A stretch of 64,000 nt of DNA from Prauserella cavernicola (GCF_016595675.1 NZ_JAENJH010000003.1:558001-622000), one strand, 5' to 3'; counted from the first letter of the stretch, positions 38,319 to 46,967 are shown. Numbers and translations: made by a program. Notes: a model not told the origin generated them from the sequence alone.

Positions 38319-40370
38319 TCAGGACTGGGCGGCGGCGTCGAGCCTGCGCAAGGCATCCCTGGCGACCTTCGGGTCCTGGGTCGGCCACAGCGGTGGCAGT
38401 GAGGCGCGCAGGAAGCCGCCGTAGCGCGCGGTGGCGAGCCGCGAGTCCAGCACGGCGACCACGCCCTTGTCCGACACGGACCGGTGCAGCCGTCCCGTGC
38501 CCTGCGCCAGCAGCAGCGCCGCGTGCGTGGCCGCCACCGTGAGGAATCCGTTGCCGCCACGGGCCTCGATGGCGCGCTGACGCGCCGACGACACCGGATC
38601 GTCGGGCCGGGGGAACGGCAGCCGGTCGATGATCACCAGCTGCAGCGCCGGCCCCGGAACGTCCACGCCCTGCCACAGCGAGAGCGTGCCGAACAGGCAC
38701 GTGCGCTCGTCGTCGGCGAACTTGCCGACCAGCAGCGACGTCGAGTCGTCGCCCTGGCACAGGATCGGGTGCCGCACGCGGTCGCGCAGTTCCTCGGTGG
38801 CCTGCTTGGCCGCGCGCATCGACGAGAACAACCCGAGCGTCCGGCCTCCTGCCGCGTCGATCAGCTCGGCGATCTCGTCGAGCGTGCGCTCGGCGAGCCC
38901 GTCGCGCCCGGGCGGCGGCAGCTGCTTGGCGACGTAGAGGATGCCGTGCTTGCGGTAGTCGAACGGCGAGCCGACGTCCAGTCCGCTCCACCGTGGACCG
39001 TCGTTGTCGGCCGGCGCGGGCTTGTCCGTGGCGGTGCCCTCGCTCTTGACCGTCGGTTTGGGTGAGGGAGGCAGGCCCCACTGCCGCGCGAGCGTGTCGA
39101 ACGCTCCGCCGAGCGCCAGCGTGGCCGAGGTCAGCACCGTGGTGCTGCGCTTGAACACCCGCTCCCGCAACAACCCGCCCACCGACAGCGGAGCGACGTG
39201 CAGCGCGGGAGGGCGGGGCGAGGACGAGTACTGGTTGTTGGAGAGCCAGACGACGTCGGGCCGGTGCGCCTGGTCCTCGTCGAACGCGTCGAGCAGGCGC
39301 ACCGACGTGTCGTGCACCTCGTCGAGCAGGGACCGGGCGAGCTTGCGCGCGGTCGCCTCCTCCACGTCCTCCTTGCGTTCGGAGCCCAGCGCGGTGAGAC
39401 ACGCGTGCGCGGCGTCGCGGACCACGGTCACCGCGCCGCCCAGCGGCGTCGGCAACGTGTCCATCCGGCCCGAGGGCAGGTCGTCGAGCACCAGTGCGAG
39501 GCCGTCGCCCGCCTCCAGCAGCCGGTCGGCGATGTCGGCGTCGATGAGCCTGCCGCAGCGGCGCGTGGCCGCGGAGATCATCGACGTGGTGAGTTCCGAG
39601 GTGGCCACGGACGTGACGCGGTCGACCAGCTCGTGCGCCTCGTCGATGATCACGAGTTCGTGCTCGGGCAGGACCTGGTACTCCTGCAGCGCGTCGATGG
39701 CCAGCAGTGCGTGGTTGGTGACCACGACGTCCGCCCTGCCCGCCTCACCCCGCGCGCGCTCGGCGAAGCAGTCGGTGCCGACGGGACAGCGCGCGACGCC
39801 GAGGCACTCGCGCGCGGTGACCGACACCTGCCGCCACGCCTGTTCCATGACGCCGGGTACGAGTTCGTCGCGGTCGCCGGTCTCGGTGTCGGACGACCAT
39901 TCGTGCAGGCGCTTGACCTCCCTGCCGATGCGGGAGACGGCGAACGGGTCGAACAGGCCCGCGTCCTCGGGCTCCTCCGGCGCGCCGGTGTGCACGCGGT
40001 GCAGGCACAGGTAGTTGCGCCTGCCCTTGAGGATCGCGAACGTGGGTTCCCTGCCGAGCGGCTTCTTCAGCGCCCTGGCGAGCCGGGGCAGGTCGCGGTC
40101 GACGAGCTGGCGCTGCAGCGCGATGGTGGCCGTGGAGACCACGACCGTCGCCTCGGTCTCCACCGCGTGCCGGATCGCGGGCACGAGGTAGGCCAATGAC
40201 TTTCCGGTGCCGGTGCCCGCCTGCACGGCCAGGTGCTCACCCGTGCGGATGGACTTGTCGACGGCCTCCGCCATCTGAACCTGGCCCTCGCGCTCTGCTC
40301 CGCCCACGGCCTCGACGGCGTGGGCGAGGAGGTCGCGGACGCTGGGGAGGGTGGAAACGTCGCCGGGCAC
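38319..40370 (-). CDS. dinG: DinG-family ATP-dependent DNA helicase
   Basis: 683 residues, superfamily 2 XPD-like. Walker A QAGTGTGKSLAYLVPA near residue 51, DEAH box VIIDEAHELVDR near residue 248, and C-terminal motif VI LLLAQGTGRLHRS. Four cysteines (NYLCLH, ARECLG, RCPVG, TDCFAE) between motifs I and II fit the 4Fe-4S cluster of DinG/XPD. Unwinds DNA, D-loops and R-loops in repair. GTG start 8 bases after TAACGT. Equivalent to Rv1329c. Confidence 0.94.
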   Translation of the reverse strand: MPGDVSTLPSVRDLLAHAVEAVGGAEREGQVQMAEAVDKSIRTGEHLAVQAGTGTGKSLAYLVPAIRHAVETEATVVVSTATIALQRQLVDRDLPRLARALKKPLGREPTFAILKGRRNYLCLHRVHTGAPEEPEDAGLFDPFAVSRIGREVKRLHEWSSDTETGDRDELVPGVMEQAWRQVSVTARECLGVARCPVGTDCFAERARGEAGRADVVVTNHALLAIDALQEYQVLPEHELVIIDEAHELVDRVTSVATSELTTSMISAATRRCGRLIDADIADRLLEAGDGLALVLDDLPSGRMDTLPTPLGGAVTVVRDAAHACLTALGSERKEDVEEATARKLARSLLDEVHDTSVRLLDAFDEDQAHRPDVVWLSNNQYSSSPRPPALHVAPLSVGGLLRERVFKRSTTVLTSATLALGGAFDTLARQWGLPPSPKPTVKSEGTATDKPAPADNDGPRWSGLDVGSPFDYRKHGILYVAKQLPPPGRDGLAERTLDEIAELIDAAGGRTLGLFSSMRAAKQATEELRDRVRHPILCQGDDSTSLLVGKFADDERTCLFGTLSLWQGVDVPGPALQLVIIDRLPFPRPDDPVSSARQRAIEARGGNGFLTVAATHAALLLAQGTGRLHRSVSDKGVVAVLDSRLATARYGGFLRASLPPLWPTQDPKVARDALRRLDAAAQS

Positions 40371-40378
40371 GAGAACAG

Positions 40379-40384
40379 ACGTTA
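40379..40384 (-). promoter_or_regulatory. -10 hexamer for leaderless dinG
   Basis: TAACGT on the minus strand, 8 bases before the GTG. Confidence 0.48.
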
Positions 40385-40569
40385 CCGGTCCCCACCGTCA
40401 GGATCGGGCACGGTCGGCCCGGCGGGCCCGCGTCGTGCCGCGAACGGAGCCGTCGCGCCGGCCACCGTGGTCACACGTGCGGGTGGTGTCCCCGGACGAG
40501 GGTCACGAGAGCGGGTGAGGGCGCCGATGTCGAGGGCGGATCAGTCCGCGATCTCGGGAGGAACGGCGC

Positions 40570-41220
40570 ATGGTGAAGATCAACAAGGCGGCGGTGGTGG
40601 CCGTGCTGGCGACCGGCGTGCTCGCGGTGCCCGCGCAGGCGAACGCACAGACCCTGTCCACCGCGTCGGCCTCGCTCGGAGCGGCCGACCTCGTGGTCGG
40701 AGGCGTTCCCGCGCAGGCGGAGCCCATCGCCGAGTGCGACGTGGCGGGCCCCACCGAGGCCAACACCCGCGGCGTCGACATCGGCAGCAAGACCGAGTTC
40801 GGCAGGGGCGCCAGCACCTGCGAACGCGGCGACGACGGCGTCTCCACGGCCAGGGCCGACGGCCAGCGGTTCGAGACCGACCTGCTCAAGCAGTTCGGCG
40901 GCCCCACGATCCGCGTCCGCTCGTTCTCTGCCGAGTGCAGCACCACCGAGAACGGCAGCAGCGGCTACGTCGAGCTCGGCGGTGTCTCCGGCTTCACGCT
41001 GCCCGAGAGCATCCCGCCGAACCACAGCATCCTGGTCCCCGGCAACGACGCGGGTGACCCGCCGCTGGCCGAGATCGTGCTCAACGAGCTCACCGCGCCC
41101 ACCCCGCCCGACGGCAGCCTCACGACGAACGCCCTGCACCTCAAGCTGTTCCCGGAAGGCGGCCCTGCCAGCGGCGACCTCTACGTCGGCACGGCCAGCT
41201 GCGACCCCTACGGCGGCTGA
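40570..41220 (+). CDS. Secreted protein of unknown function
   Basis: 216 residues. N-terminal signal peptide (KINKAAVVAVLATGVLAVPAQANAQ) with probable cleavage after ANA-Q; no lipobox. The mature chain has four cysteines (AECDVAG, STCERG, AECSTT, ASCDPYGG), suggesting two disulfides, and an acidic beta-rich composition. ATG with GGGAGGA 8 bases upstream. No family recognised. Divergent from dinG, convergent with the kinase gene 7 bases away. Confidence 0.78.
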   Translation: MVKINKAAVVAVLATGVLAVPAQANAQTLSTASASLGAADLVVGGVPAQAEPIAECDVAGPTEANTRGVDIGSKTEFGRGASTCERGDDGVSTARADGQRFETDLLKQFGGPTIRVRSFSAECSTTENGSSGYVELGGVSGFTLPESIPPNHSILVPGNDAGDPPLAEIVLNELTAPTPPDGSLTTNALHLKLFPEGGPASGDLYVGTASCDPYGG

Positions 41221-41227
41221 ACCGCGG

Positions 41228-42163
41228 TCAGCGCGGCCGGGGGAGCTGGGTCAGCTCCTCCCGGTCGGGCAGGCCCTCCCAGTCGCCCTCCACCGACAGC
41301 GCCAGCGCCCGGCATGCCGCCGCCGTGCGCACGCGCCGCTCCGGCGGCGCCTCGGTGAGGAAGTCCGCGAGGTAGCCGGCCACGAACGCGTCGTCCGCGC
41401 CGTCGGAGTCGATGGCGCGGATAGGGTAGGACGGGACGTCGTAGCGTGATCCGTGCAGCTCGGCGACCGCGCCTCGCGGCCCGAGCCGCACGACCACCTC
41501 CTCGGGACCCAGCGACGACAGGCTCGACGCCAATTCCTCCGGAGTTCCGTCGAACCCGAGCAGCCGGGCCTCGTCGTCGCGCGCGAACACGATGTCGGCC
41601 CTCGTCACCAGATCCAGCAGGGTCTCGCGCGCGTCCTGCGGCGACCACAGCGCCTGCCGGTAGCCGAGATCGAACGACACCGGAACGTCCTCGTCGTTGG
41701 CCACCTCGACCGCGGCCAGCACCGCCTTCGCCGCCGTGCCGGAGAGCGCGGGCGTGATGCCGGTCAGGTGCAGCACACCCGCCGCGGCGATCCGGTCCTC
41801 GCACACGTCCTCGGGGCACAACCGCGAACCCGCGCTGCCGTGCCGGTAGTAGGCCACGCGCGGAGAGTCCCGCGAGCGGAAGTCCTTGAGCGCCAGGCCT
41901 GTCGGCGCCTCGTGGTCGGTGACGGCCGCCGACGTGTCGACGCCCTCCTCGCGCAGACGAGCCAGCACGAGCGCACCCGGCTCGTCGGCGCCGACCCTGC
42001 CCGCCCAGGCGGCCTCGACGCCGAGCCTGGCCACCCCGATGGCGACCGTGGACTCCGAACCAGCGAGCCCGACGTCGACGGTGCTCGCGTGCCGCAGCTT
42101 GCCCTCGGCGGTGCCGAACGCGGCGAGCGTCTCGCCGAAGGTCAGCAGACCGGGCACCGTCAC
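41228..42163 (-). CDS. PfkB-family (ribokinase-like) carbohydrate or nucleoside kinase
   Basis: 311 residues. Opens LTFGETLAAF like 2-keto-3-deoxygluconate kinases. The C-terminal motif normally DTTGAGDAF reads DSDGADDAF: the catalytic base Asp is kept but the anion-hole Gly is replaced by Asp. The N-terminal GGxxxN motif is also altered (LAGSESTVA). GTG start overlaps the pncA stop by four bases, so it is third gene of pncB-pncA-kinase. Substrate unknown; a pyridine nucleoside or sugar are both possible. Confidence 0.82.
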   Translation of the reverse strand: MTVPGLLTFGETLAAFGTAEGKLRHASTVDVGLAGSESTVAIGVARLGVEAAWAGRVGADEPGALVLARLREEGVDTSAAVTDHEAPTGLALKDFRSRDSPRVAYYRHGSAGSRLCPEDVCEDRIAAAGVLHLTGITPALSGTAAKAVLAAVEVANDEDVPVSFDLGYRQALWSPQDARETLLDLVTRADIVFARDDEARLLGFDGTPEELASSLSSLGPEEVVVRLGPRGAVAELHGSRYDVPSYPIRAIDSDGADDAFVAGYLADFLTEAPPERRVRTAAACRALALSVEGDWEGLPDREELTQLPRPR

Positions 42164-42732
42164 GAAGCGACCCGCGGGCTTCCGGCGATCTCGACGCCGG
42201 CGGCCTTCAGCTCGACGACAGCGTTATCCACTGTGGACTGTGAGACGCCCGCGGTGAGGTCGGCGAGCACCCTCACCGCGAAGCCCTCCTTCGCCGCGTC
42301 GAGCGCCGTCGCCCGCACACAGTGATCGGCCGCGATGCCCACGACCTCCACCGTGGCCACGGCCCGCTGCCGCAACCAGTCGGTCAGCAGCTCGCCGTGC
42401 TCGCTGCTGCCTTCGAAGCCGGAGTAGCCGTCGCTGTAGTGCCCCTTGGAGAACACCGCGGTGATCGGGCCGACGTCGAGGTGCGGGTGGAAGCCCGCGC
42501 CCGCCGTGCCCGCCACGCAGTGCCGGGGCCACGAACGCACGAAGTCGGGCTCGTCGCTGAAGTGCCCTCCGGGATCGATGTGGTAGTCCCTCGTGGCCAC
42601 CACGTGCGCGTAGCCGTGCTCGCGCACGTGCCGCGAGATCGCCTCCGCCACGGCGGCGCCGCCGCTCACCGCGAGCGCGCCGCCCTCGCAGAAGTCGTTC
42701 TGCACGTCCACCACGATCAGCGCGGTCGTCAT
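42160..42732 (-). CDS. pncA: Nicotinamidase
   Basis: 190 residues, isochorismatase fold. Catalytic triad Asp8 (VVDVQNDF), Lys95 (FSKGHY) and the Cys in GIAADHCVRATA (near 138); metal ligands in TRDYHIDPGGHF. Hydrolyses nicotinamide to nicotinate for NAD salvage; homologues activate pyrazinamide. ATG start 12 bases after the pncB stop with AGGAGG upstream. Contains one of four TCCACWGTGGA palindromes near its end. Confidence 0.92.
   Translation of the reverse strand: MTTALIVVDVQNDFCEGGALAVSGGAAVAEAISRHVREHGYAHVVATRDYHIDPGGHFSDEPDFVRSWPRHCVAGTAGAGFHPHLDVGPITAVFSKGHYSDGYSGFEGSSEHGELLTDWLRQRAVATVEVVGIAADHCVRATALDAAKEGFAVRVLADLTAGVSQSTVDNAVVELKAAGVEIAGSPRVAS
42227..42237. repeat. Palindrome TCCACWGTGGA, copy 3
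   Basis: TCCACTGTGGA inside pncA, preceded by TTA so that it begins like a DnaA box. Confidence 0.6.
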
Positions 42733-42744
42733 GCCGGTCTCCTC

Positions 42745-44037
42745 CTAGGTGAAGGTCGTCGGGATGGCCGGGTCGCCGCCGGAGAGCTTGAGTCCCTCCC
42801 ACGGCAGGCTGACCAGCGCGCGCCGCAGCCGTTGCCTTCCGTCCTCAAGGGTGGGCAGATCGTCCACCGGTTGTCCAGCACGCATCAGTGGGACGATCAG
42901 CTCGCGGTCGTACTGGCCGGGCTCCGGCGCCCGCGTGGCCGGGTAGACGACCTCCTCCAGCGCCGTCCCCGTGGGCTTGTACCTGCGCAGCGCGGACTTG
43001 CGGCCCCCGCGGGAAGCCTTGTGCTCACTGCGTTTCGCCACCGGCTTGCCGTCGACCTCGACCAGCTTGTAGACCATTCCCGCCGTCGGGGCGCCCGAAC
43101 CGGTCACCACCGACGTTCCCACCCCGTACGCGTCGACGGGCTCGGCGCGCAGCGCGGCGATGGCGTGCTCGTCGAGGTCGCCGGACACCACGATCCGGGT
43201 GTCCTTGGCTCCGAGTGAGTCCAGCTGTTCCCTCGCCTTGCGGGCGAGTACGCCCACGTCACCGGAGTCGATGCGGATGGCGCCGAGCTCCGAACCCGCC
43301 ACCCGTACGGCGGTCTCGATGCCCGCGGTGATGTCGTAGGTGTCCACGAGCAACGTCGTGTCCACGCCCATCTTCTCGATCTGCGCGCGAAACGCCGCCT
43401 CTTCGGTGTCGTGCAGCAGCATGAACGCGTGCGCGACGGTGCCGCGCGTCGGAATCCCGTAGCGGCGCCCGGCCTCCAGGTTCGACGTCGTGGCGAAGCC
43501 GGCGAGGTACGCGGCGCGCGCGGCCGCGACGGCGGCCAGTTCGTGGGTGCGCCGCCCGCCCATCTCGATGATCGGCCTGCCGTGCGCCGCGCCCGACATC
43601 CGCGCCGCCGCCGAGGCCACGGCGCTGTCGTGGTTCAGGATCGACAGCGCGAGCGTCTCCAGCACCACGCACTCGGCGAACGAGCCGCGCACGGTGAGGA
43701 TCGGCGAACCGGGGAAGTACAGCTCGCCCTCCGGGTAGCCGTCGACCTCGCCCGAGAACTCGTAGTCCGCGAGCCACGCGAGCGTGTCGTCATCCACCAC
43801 CGCGGTGGCCTCCAACTGGGCGATCTCCGCGTCGGTGAACCGGAAGTCCGCGATCGCGTCGATGACCCTGGCCGTACCGGCGATGACGCCGTACCTGCGG
43901 CCGGAGGGGAGCCTGCGGGCGAAGACCTCGAACACGCAGTCCCGTTTGCCCGTGCCGTCGGCGAGGGCACTGCCCAGCATGGTCAGTTCGTAGTGGTCGG
44001 TCAGCAGCGCAGTGCTGGTGCCGGTCTGTTCGGCCAT
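42745..44037 (-). CDS. pncB: Nicotinate phosphoribosyltransferase
   Basis: 430 residues. Joins nicotinate to phosphoribosyl pyrophosphate. Motifs: TDHYELTMLGSALADGT at the N-terminus, EMGGRRTH near residue 180, and the PRPP-binding AIRIDSGDVGVLARKAR near residue 253. First gene of the salvage run with pncA next. ATG 6 bases after a TAGTCT hexamer. Divergent from clpS as in M. tuberculosis (Rv1330c/Rv1331). Confidence 0.94.
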   Translation of the reverse strand: MAEQTGTSTALLTDHYELTMLGSALADGTGKRDCVFEVFARRLPSGRRYGVIAGTARVIDAIADFRFTDAEIAQLEATAVVDDDTLAWLADYEFSGEVDGYPEGELYFPGSPILTVRGSFAECVVLETLALSILNHDSAVASAAARMSGAAHGRPIIEMGGRRTHELAAVAAARAAYLAGFATTSNLEAGRRYGIPTRGTVAHAFMLLHDTEEAAFRAQIEKMGVDTTLLVDTYDITAGIETAVRVAGSELGAIRIDSGDVGVLARKAREQLDSLGAKDTRIVVSGDLDEHAIAALRAEPVDAYGVGTSVVTGSGAPTAGMVYKLVEVDGKPVAKRSEHKASRGGRKSALRRYKPTGTALEEVVYPATRAPEPGQYDRELIVPLMRAGQPVDDLPTLEDGRQRLRRALVSLPWEGLKLSGGDPAIPTTFT

Positions 44038-44043
44038 ACGGGA

Positions 44044-44049
44044 AGACTA
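44044..44049 (-). promoter_or_regulatory. -10 hexamer for leaderless pncB
   Basis: TAGTCT on the minus strand, 6 bases before the ATG. Confidence 0.5.
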
Positions 44050-44109
44050 TTCACCCGAACGGCCAGACCGGTGCCGCACCGCCCCTTCGAGGCGTGACAA
44101 CATGGAGCC

Positions 44110-44394
44110 ATGACCACGCCTGTCGAGGCCGAAGAGACACTCGGAGCTGACTCCGGTGCCGCGGGCAGACCGTGGCAGACCGTCGTCTGGAACGACCCCG
44201 TCAACCTGATGTCGTACGTGACGTACGTTTTCCAGAAGCTATTCGGGTACAGCAGGGATCACGCCACCAAGCTCATGCTCGACGTGCACCACAAGGGAAA
44301 AGCCACGGTGACCTCCGGCGCCAAGGAAAAGGTCGAGGGCGACGTCGCGAAGCTCCACGCGGCAGGCCTCTGGGCCACGATGGAGCAGCCGTGA
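44110..44394 (+). CDS. clpS: ATP-dependent Clp protease adaptor ClpS
   Basis: 94 residues. Delivers N-degron substrates to ClpCP/ClpAP. Motifs: [17 protein letters not shown] (N-degron pocket start), [13 protein letters not shown], and the pocket residues in [22 protein letters not shown] with a GGAG 2-5 bases upstream. Its stop overlaps the next gene's GTG by four bases. Confidence 0.95.
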   Translation: MTTPVEAEETLGADSGAAGRPWQTVVWNDPVNLMSYVTYVFQKLFGYSRDHATKLMLDVHHKGKATVTSGAKEKVEGDVAKLHAAGLWATMEQP

Positions 44395-44948
44395 GGGGCT
44401 GGCGCCGCAAGGGCGGCAAGGTGCTCGCCGGCTTCGAACAGCAGGAAGCCGCAGTGCTGCGCGGACTGGTCAGCCAGGTGGACGACATGCTGCGCGCCCG
44501 TGCGGAGGAGGCGCCGCAGGACGAGCTGGCCGAGCTCACCGGCATCAAGACGGGCCCGTCGGAGAGCCCGAACGACCCGGTGCTGTCGCGGCTGCTGCCC
44601 GACTTCCACAAGCTCGACCCCGACAACCCTTCGACGGAGGACCTCGACTCGGTCGCCGCGCTGCGCTCGCTGCACGAGCCCGAGGTGCTCGACGCCAAGG
44701 TCGGCGTCGCCGCGGTCGTCATGGACACCCTGCCGCCCGACGGCGGCGACATCCGGCTGACCTACGAACAGGCCGACGCCTGGCTCTCGGCGCTCAACGA
44801 CGTCCGGCTCGCGCTGGGCACCGCGCTCGACATCAACGACGAGATGCCGGACGAGCTGCCCGAAGAGGACCCCAGGGCACCGCACCTCGGCGTCTACCAC
44901 TGGCTGACGTGGGTGCAGGAGAGCCTCGTCCAGGCGCTCACCGAGTGA
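44391..44948 (+). CDS. DUF2017 family protein
   Basis: 185 residues from the GTG overlapping the clpS stop. N-terminal basic patch ([25 protein letters not shown]), then helical, with a conserved C-terminal block [21 protein letters not shown] and [15 protein letters not shown]. Always found beside clpS in actinobacteria (Rv1332), but function is unknown; a regulatory role in ClpS-dependent proteolysis is a reasonable guess. Four-base overlap with the next gene too. Confidence 0.88.
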   Translation: MRGWRRKGGKVLAGFEQQEAAVLRGLVSQVDDMLRARAEEAPQDELAELTGIKTGPSESPNDPVLSRLLPDFHKLDPDNPSTEDLDSVAALRSLHEPEVLDAKVGVAAVVMDTLPPDGGDIRLTYEQADAWLSALNDVRLALGTALDINDEMPDELPEEDPRAPHLGVYHWLTWVQESLVQALTE

Positions 44949-45958
44949 ACCCCGGCGGCGCCATCACGGACGTGCCCGGCGTGCTCGTCGGGCACCACCA
45001 GCGCGTCGGCGACGGCTGGGCCACCGGCACCACGGTGGTACTGGCGCCCGACGAGGCCGTGGCCGCCGTCGACCAGCGGGGCGGCGCGCCCGGAACGCGC
45101 GAGACCAACCTGCTCGAACCCGAGAACCTCGTCCAGCGCGTCAACGCCGTGTGCCTGTCCGGCGGCAGCGCCTATGGCCTCGCGGCCGCCGACGGTGTCA
45201 CTCGCTGGCTCGGTGAGCGTGGACGTGGCTTCCCGGTGGGTACCGAGCCGCACCAGGTCGTGCCGATCGTGCCCGGAGCGGTGATCTTCGACCTGCCGCG
45301 CGGCGACTGGGGCAACCGGCCCGACGCCTCGTTCGGCTACGCCGCGTGCGAGGCCGCCGCAGGTGGAGCCGTCGCGCAGGGCACCGTCGGAGCGGGGGCC
45401 GGCGCGCAGGTCGGCTCGCTCAAGGGCGGTGTCGGCACGGCGAGCGAGGTCGTCGACGGGTTCGTCGTCGGCGCGCTCGCGGTGGTGAACGCCTCCGGCG
45501 AGGCCGTGCGGCTGGACACGGGGGAGCCGTTCGCGGCGGACCACGAGACCGGCGGCGAGTTCGGCATCGCGCGCTGGCCGGGGCGGCCCGGTGACGTCGC
45601 TTCGGCGGCGAAGGACCTCAACACGACCATCGGTGTGGTCGCGGTGGACGCCGCGCTGTCGAAGGCGGAGTGCCGCAGGCTCGCGGTCGCGGGCCAGGAC
45701 GGCCTGGCGCGGGCGGTGCGGCCTGCGCACACGATGTTCGACGGCGACACCGTGTTCGCGCTGGCCACGGGCAAGCGGGAGGTGCCGAGCGCGCCGGGGC
45801 GGATCGGCGAGGCAAGCCGCATGGTGGCGCTCGACGCGCTGTGCGCCGCGGCGGCGAGGGTCTTCGCCAGGGCGATGGTGCACGGCCTGCTCGCGGCGAC
45901 CGCGGTCCCTGGCCTCCCGGCGTACCGGGACGTCTGGCCGGAAACCCACCCGGCCTGA
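44945..45958 (+). CDS. P1 family peptidase (DmpA/BapA, S58)
   Basis: 337 residues from the GTG at 44945. Starts PGGAITDVPGVLVGHH, typical of S58 peptidases; glycine-rich GGSAYGLAAADG and GGVGTASEVVDG segments form the active-site wall. These enzymes self-cleave before a Ser/Thr nucleophile; NTTIGVVAVDAAL near residue 222 is the likely site. N-terminal aminopeptidase or beta-peptidyl aminopeptidase activity is known for the family. Third gene of clpS-DUF2017-P1, all coupled by GTGA overlaps, equivalent to Rv1333. Confidence 0.9.
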   Translation: MNPGGAITDVPGVLVGHHQRVGDGWATGTTVVLAPDEAVAAVDQRGGAPGTRETNLLEPENLVQRVNAVCLSGGSAYGLAAADGVTRWLGERGRGFPVGTEPHQVVPIVPGAVIFDLPRGDWGNRPDASFGYAACEAAAGGAVAQGTVGAGAGAQVGSLKGGVGTASEVVDGFVVGALAVVNASGEAVRLDTGEPFAADHETGGEFGIARWPGRPGDVASAAKDLNTTIGVVAVDAALSKAECRRLAVAGQDGLARAVRPAHTMFDGDTVFALATGKREVPSAPGRIGEASRMVALDALCAAAARVFARAMVHGLLAATAVPGLPAYRDVWPETHPA

Positions 45959-45993
45959 CGCGGCCGGGCCCCGCAAGCCCCGCGCCCCGGCCC

Positions 45994-46119
45994 GCGAGTC
46001 CCCCGCTCGGGCGTGCGAGTTGCCCGCTCGGGCGTGCGAGTTGCCCGCTCGGGCGTGCGAGTCCCCCGCTCAAGCTCGCGAGTCCCCCGCTCAAGCTCGC
46101 GAGTCCCCCGTTCAGTCGG
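45994..46119. repeat. Direct array of six 21-base repeats
   Basis: Copies start GCGAGT at 45994, 46015, 46036, 46057, 46078 and 46099, exact 21-base period. Consensus begins GCGAGTTGCCCGCTCGGG; later copies read GCGAGTCCCCCGCTCAAG. Confidence 0.8.
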
Positions 46120-46172
46120 GTGAGCCCCGCAGACCGGTGAGGCCGGTGACGCCGAAAGCCCCGCTCCGGCTC

Positions 46173-46256
46173 GCGTGTCGTGCACTGCCGACCGTGAGTC
46201 GTGCGCTCCGGCGCGTGGGTTGTGCGCTCCAGACCGCGAGTGGTGCAGTCAGCGGC
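46173..46256. repeat. Second direct array, four related 21-base repeats
   Basis: GT(C/T/G)GTGC occurs at 46177, 46198, 46219 and 46240, again 21 bases apart but in a different phase from the first array. Unit core GTGAGTCGTGCGCTCC. Confidence 0.65.
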
Positions 46257-46365
46257 ACGGCAGGCGCCGGGCGCCGGGTGGCTGCGATCCGTCGACTCGG
46301 GTTGGAGCTGGCGCACGCGGTGCGCGACCTCCCGTCGCTTCAGCGCTTACCCAGCGGGCCATTCG

Positions 46366-46435
46366 ACACCCGGAGCGGGGAACTCGTGGTCCCGGACGGG
46401 GGACTCGCGCGCAGGAGCGGGGGACTCGCGGGCTC
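46366..46435. repeat. Inverted array, three 21-base repeats
   Basis: ACTCG at 46382, 46403 and 46424. The unit GAGCGGGGGACTCGCG is the reverse complement of CGCGAGTCCCCCGCTC from the first array, so the outer arrays could pair. Confidence 0.7.
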
Positions 46436-46498
46436 TGGCGCCGGCTCTCGGGGTTGGCGTGGGGCGTCTCACGGTGTGAACGGCCGGGGCTCAGCCCG

Positions 46499-46504
46499 TA
46501 AGAT
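46499..46504 (+). promoter_or_regulatory. -10 hexamer for mec-cysO-cysM
   Basis: TAAGAT, 7 bases before the GTG at 46512. It overlaps the alternative ATG at 46503, which argues for GTG as the true start. Confidence 0.5.
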
Positions 46505-46511
46505 GACGACC

Positions 46512-46967
46512 GTGCTTCGGATCCGCCGTGACCTCGTGGACGCGATCGTCGCGCACGCCCGCCGGGACCACCCCGACGAGGCGTGTGGCGTGATCGCCGG
46601 TCCCGACGACGGCAGCGACCGCCCCGAACGGTTCATCCCGATGGTGAACGCGGCTCGCTCGCCGACGTTCTACGAGTTCGACTCGGGCGACCTGCTCAAG
46701 CTGTACCGCGAGATGGACGCCAACGACGAGACACCCGTCGTGATCTATCACTCGCACACAGCGACCGAGGCGTACCCCTCGCGCACGGACATCAAGCTGG
46801 CCCAGGAGCCATTCGCGCACTACGTGCTCGTGTCCACCAGGGACGCCGACGAGCACGAGTTCCGTTCCTACCGCATCGTCGACGGGGTCGTCACGGAGGA
46901 GCCGGTCGAGGTCGTCGAGTCGTACATGTTCGCCAACACCGGTAGCGACGACTTACCCGACGCCTAG
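46512..46967 (+). CDS. mec: JAMM/MPN+ zinc metallopeptidase acting on CysO
   Basis: 151 residues from GTG 46512 (ATG 46503 is an in-frame alternative). JAMM site: Glu in PDEACGVIAGP near residue 20 and IYHSHTATEAYPSRTD (HxHx7SxxD) near residue 78. In M. tuberculosis the homologous Mec+ (Rv1334) releases cysteine from the CysO-cysteine adduct. Followed by cysO after 68 bases and cysM. Here it may also trim the capped CysO C-terminus. Confidence 0.93.
   Translation: MLRIRRDLVDAIVAHARRDHPDEACGVIAGPDDGSDRPERFIPMVNAARSPTFYEFDSGDLLKLYREMDANDETPVVIYHSHTATEAYPSRTDIKLAQEPFAHYVLVSTRDADEHEFRSYRIVDGVVTEEPVEVVESYMFANTGSDDLPDA

Larger units (their letters stand above)
45959..46511. other. 553-base spacer filled with 21-base repeats
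   Basis: Between the P1 peptidase stop and the mec start. A frame runs open through it into mec, but its upstream part translates the repeats into a Pro/Ala/Arg/Cys heptapeptide pattern and overlaps the P1 gene, so I treat it as noncoding. Contents are three repeat arrays and the mec -10 element. Confidence 0.6.

Noticed and set aside
42225-42237. DnaA box or replication origin
   Set aside because: One DnaA-like half-site overlaps the palindrome inside pncA; no cluster of boxes, A+T-rich region or dnaA gene.
45994-46435. CRISPR array
   Set aside because: Units are contiguous 21-mers without unique spacers, and no cas genes are nearby.
45591-46511. N-terminal extension of mec through the 21-base repeats
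   Set aside because: It overlaps the P1 peptidase gene and encodes only a repeated heptapeptide; GTG 46512 has a leaderless -10 signal and fits family length.
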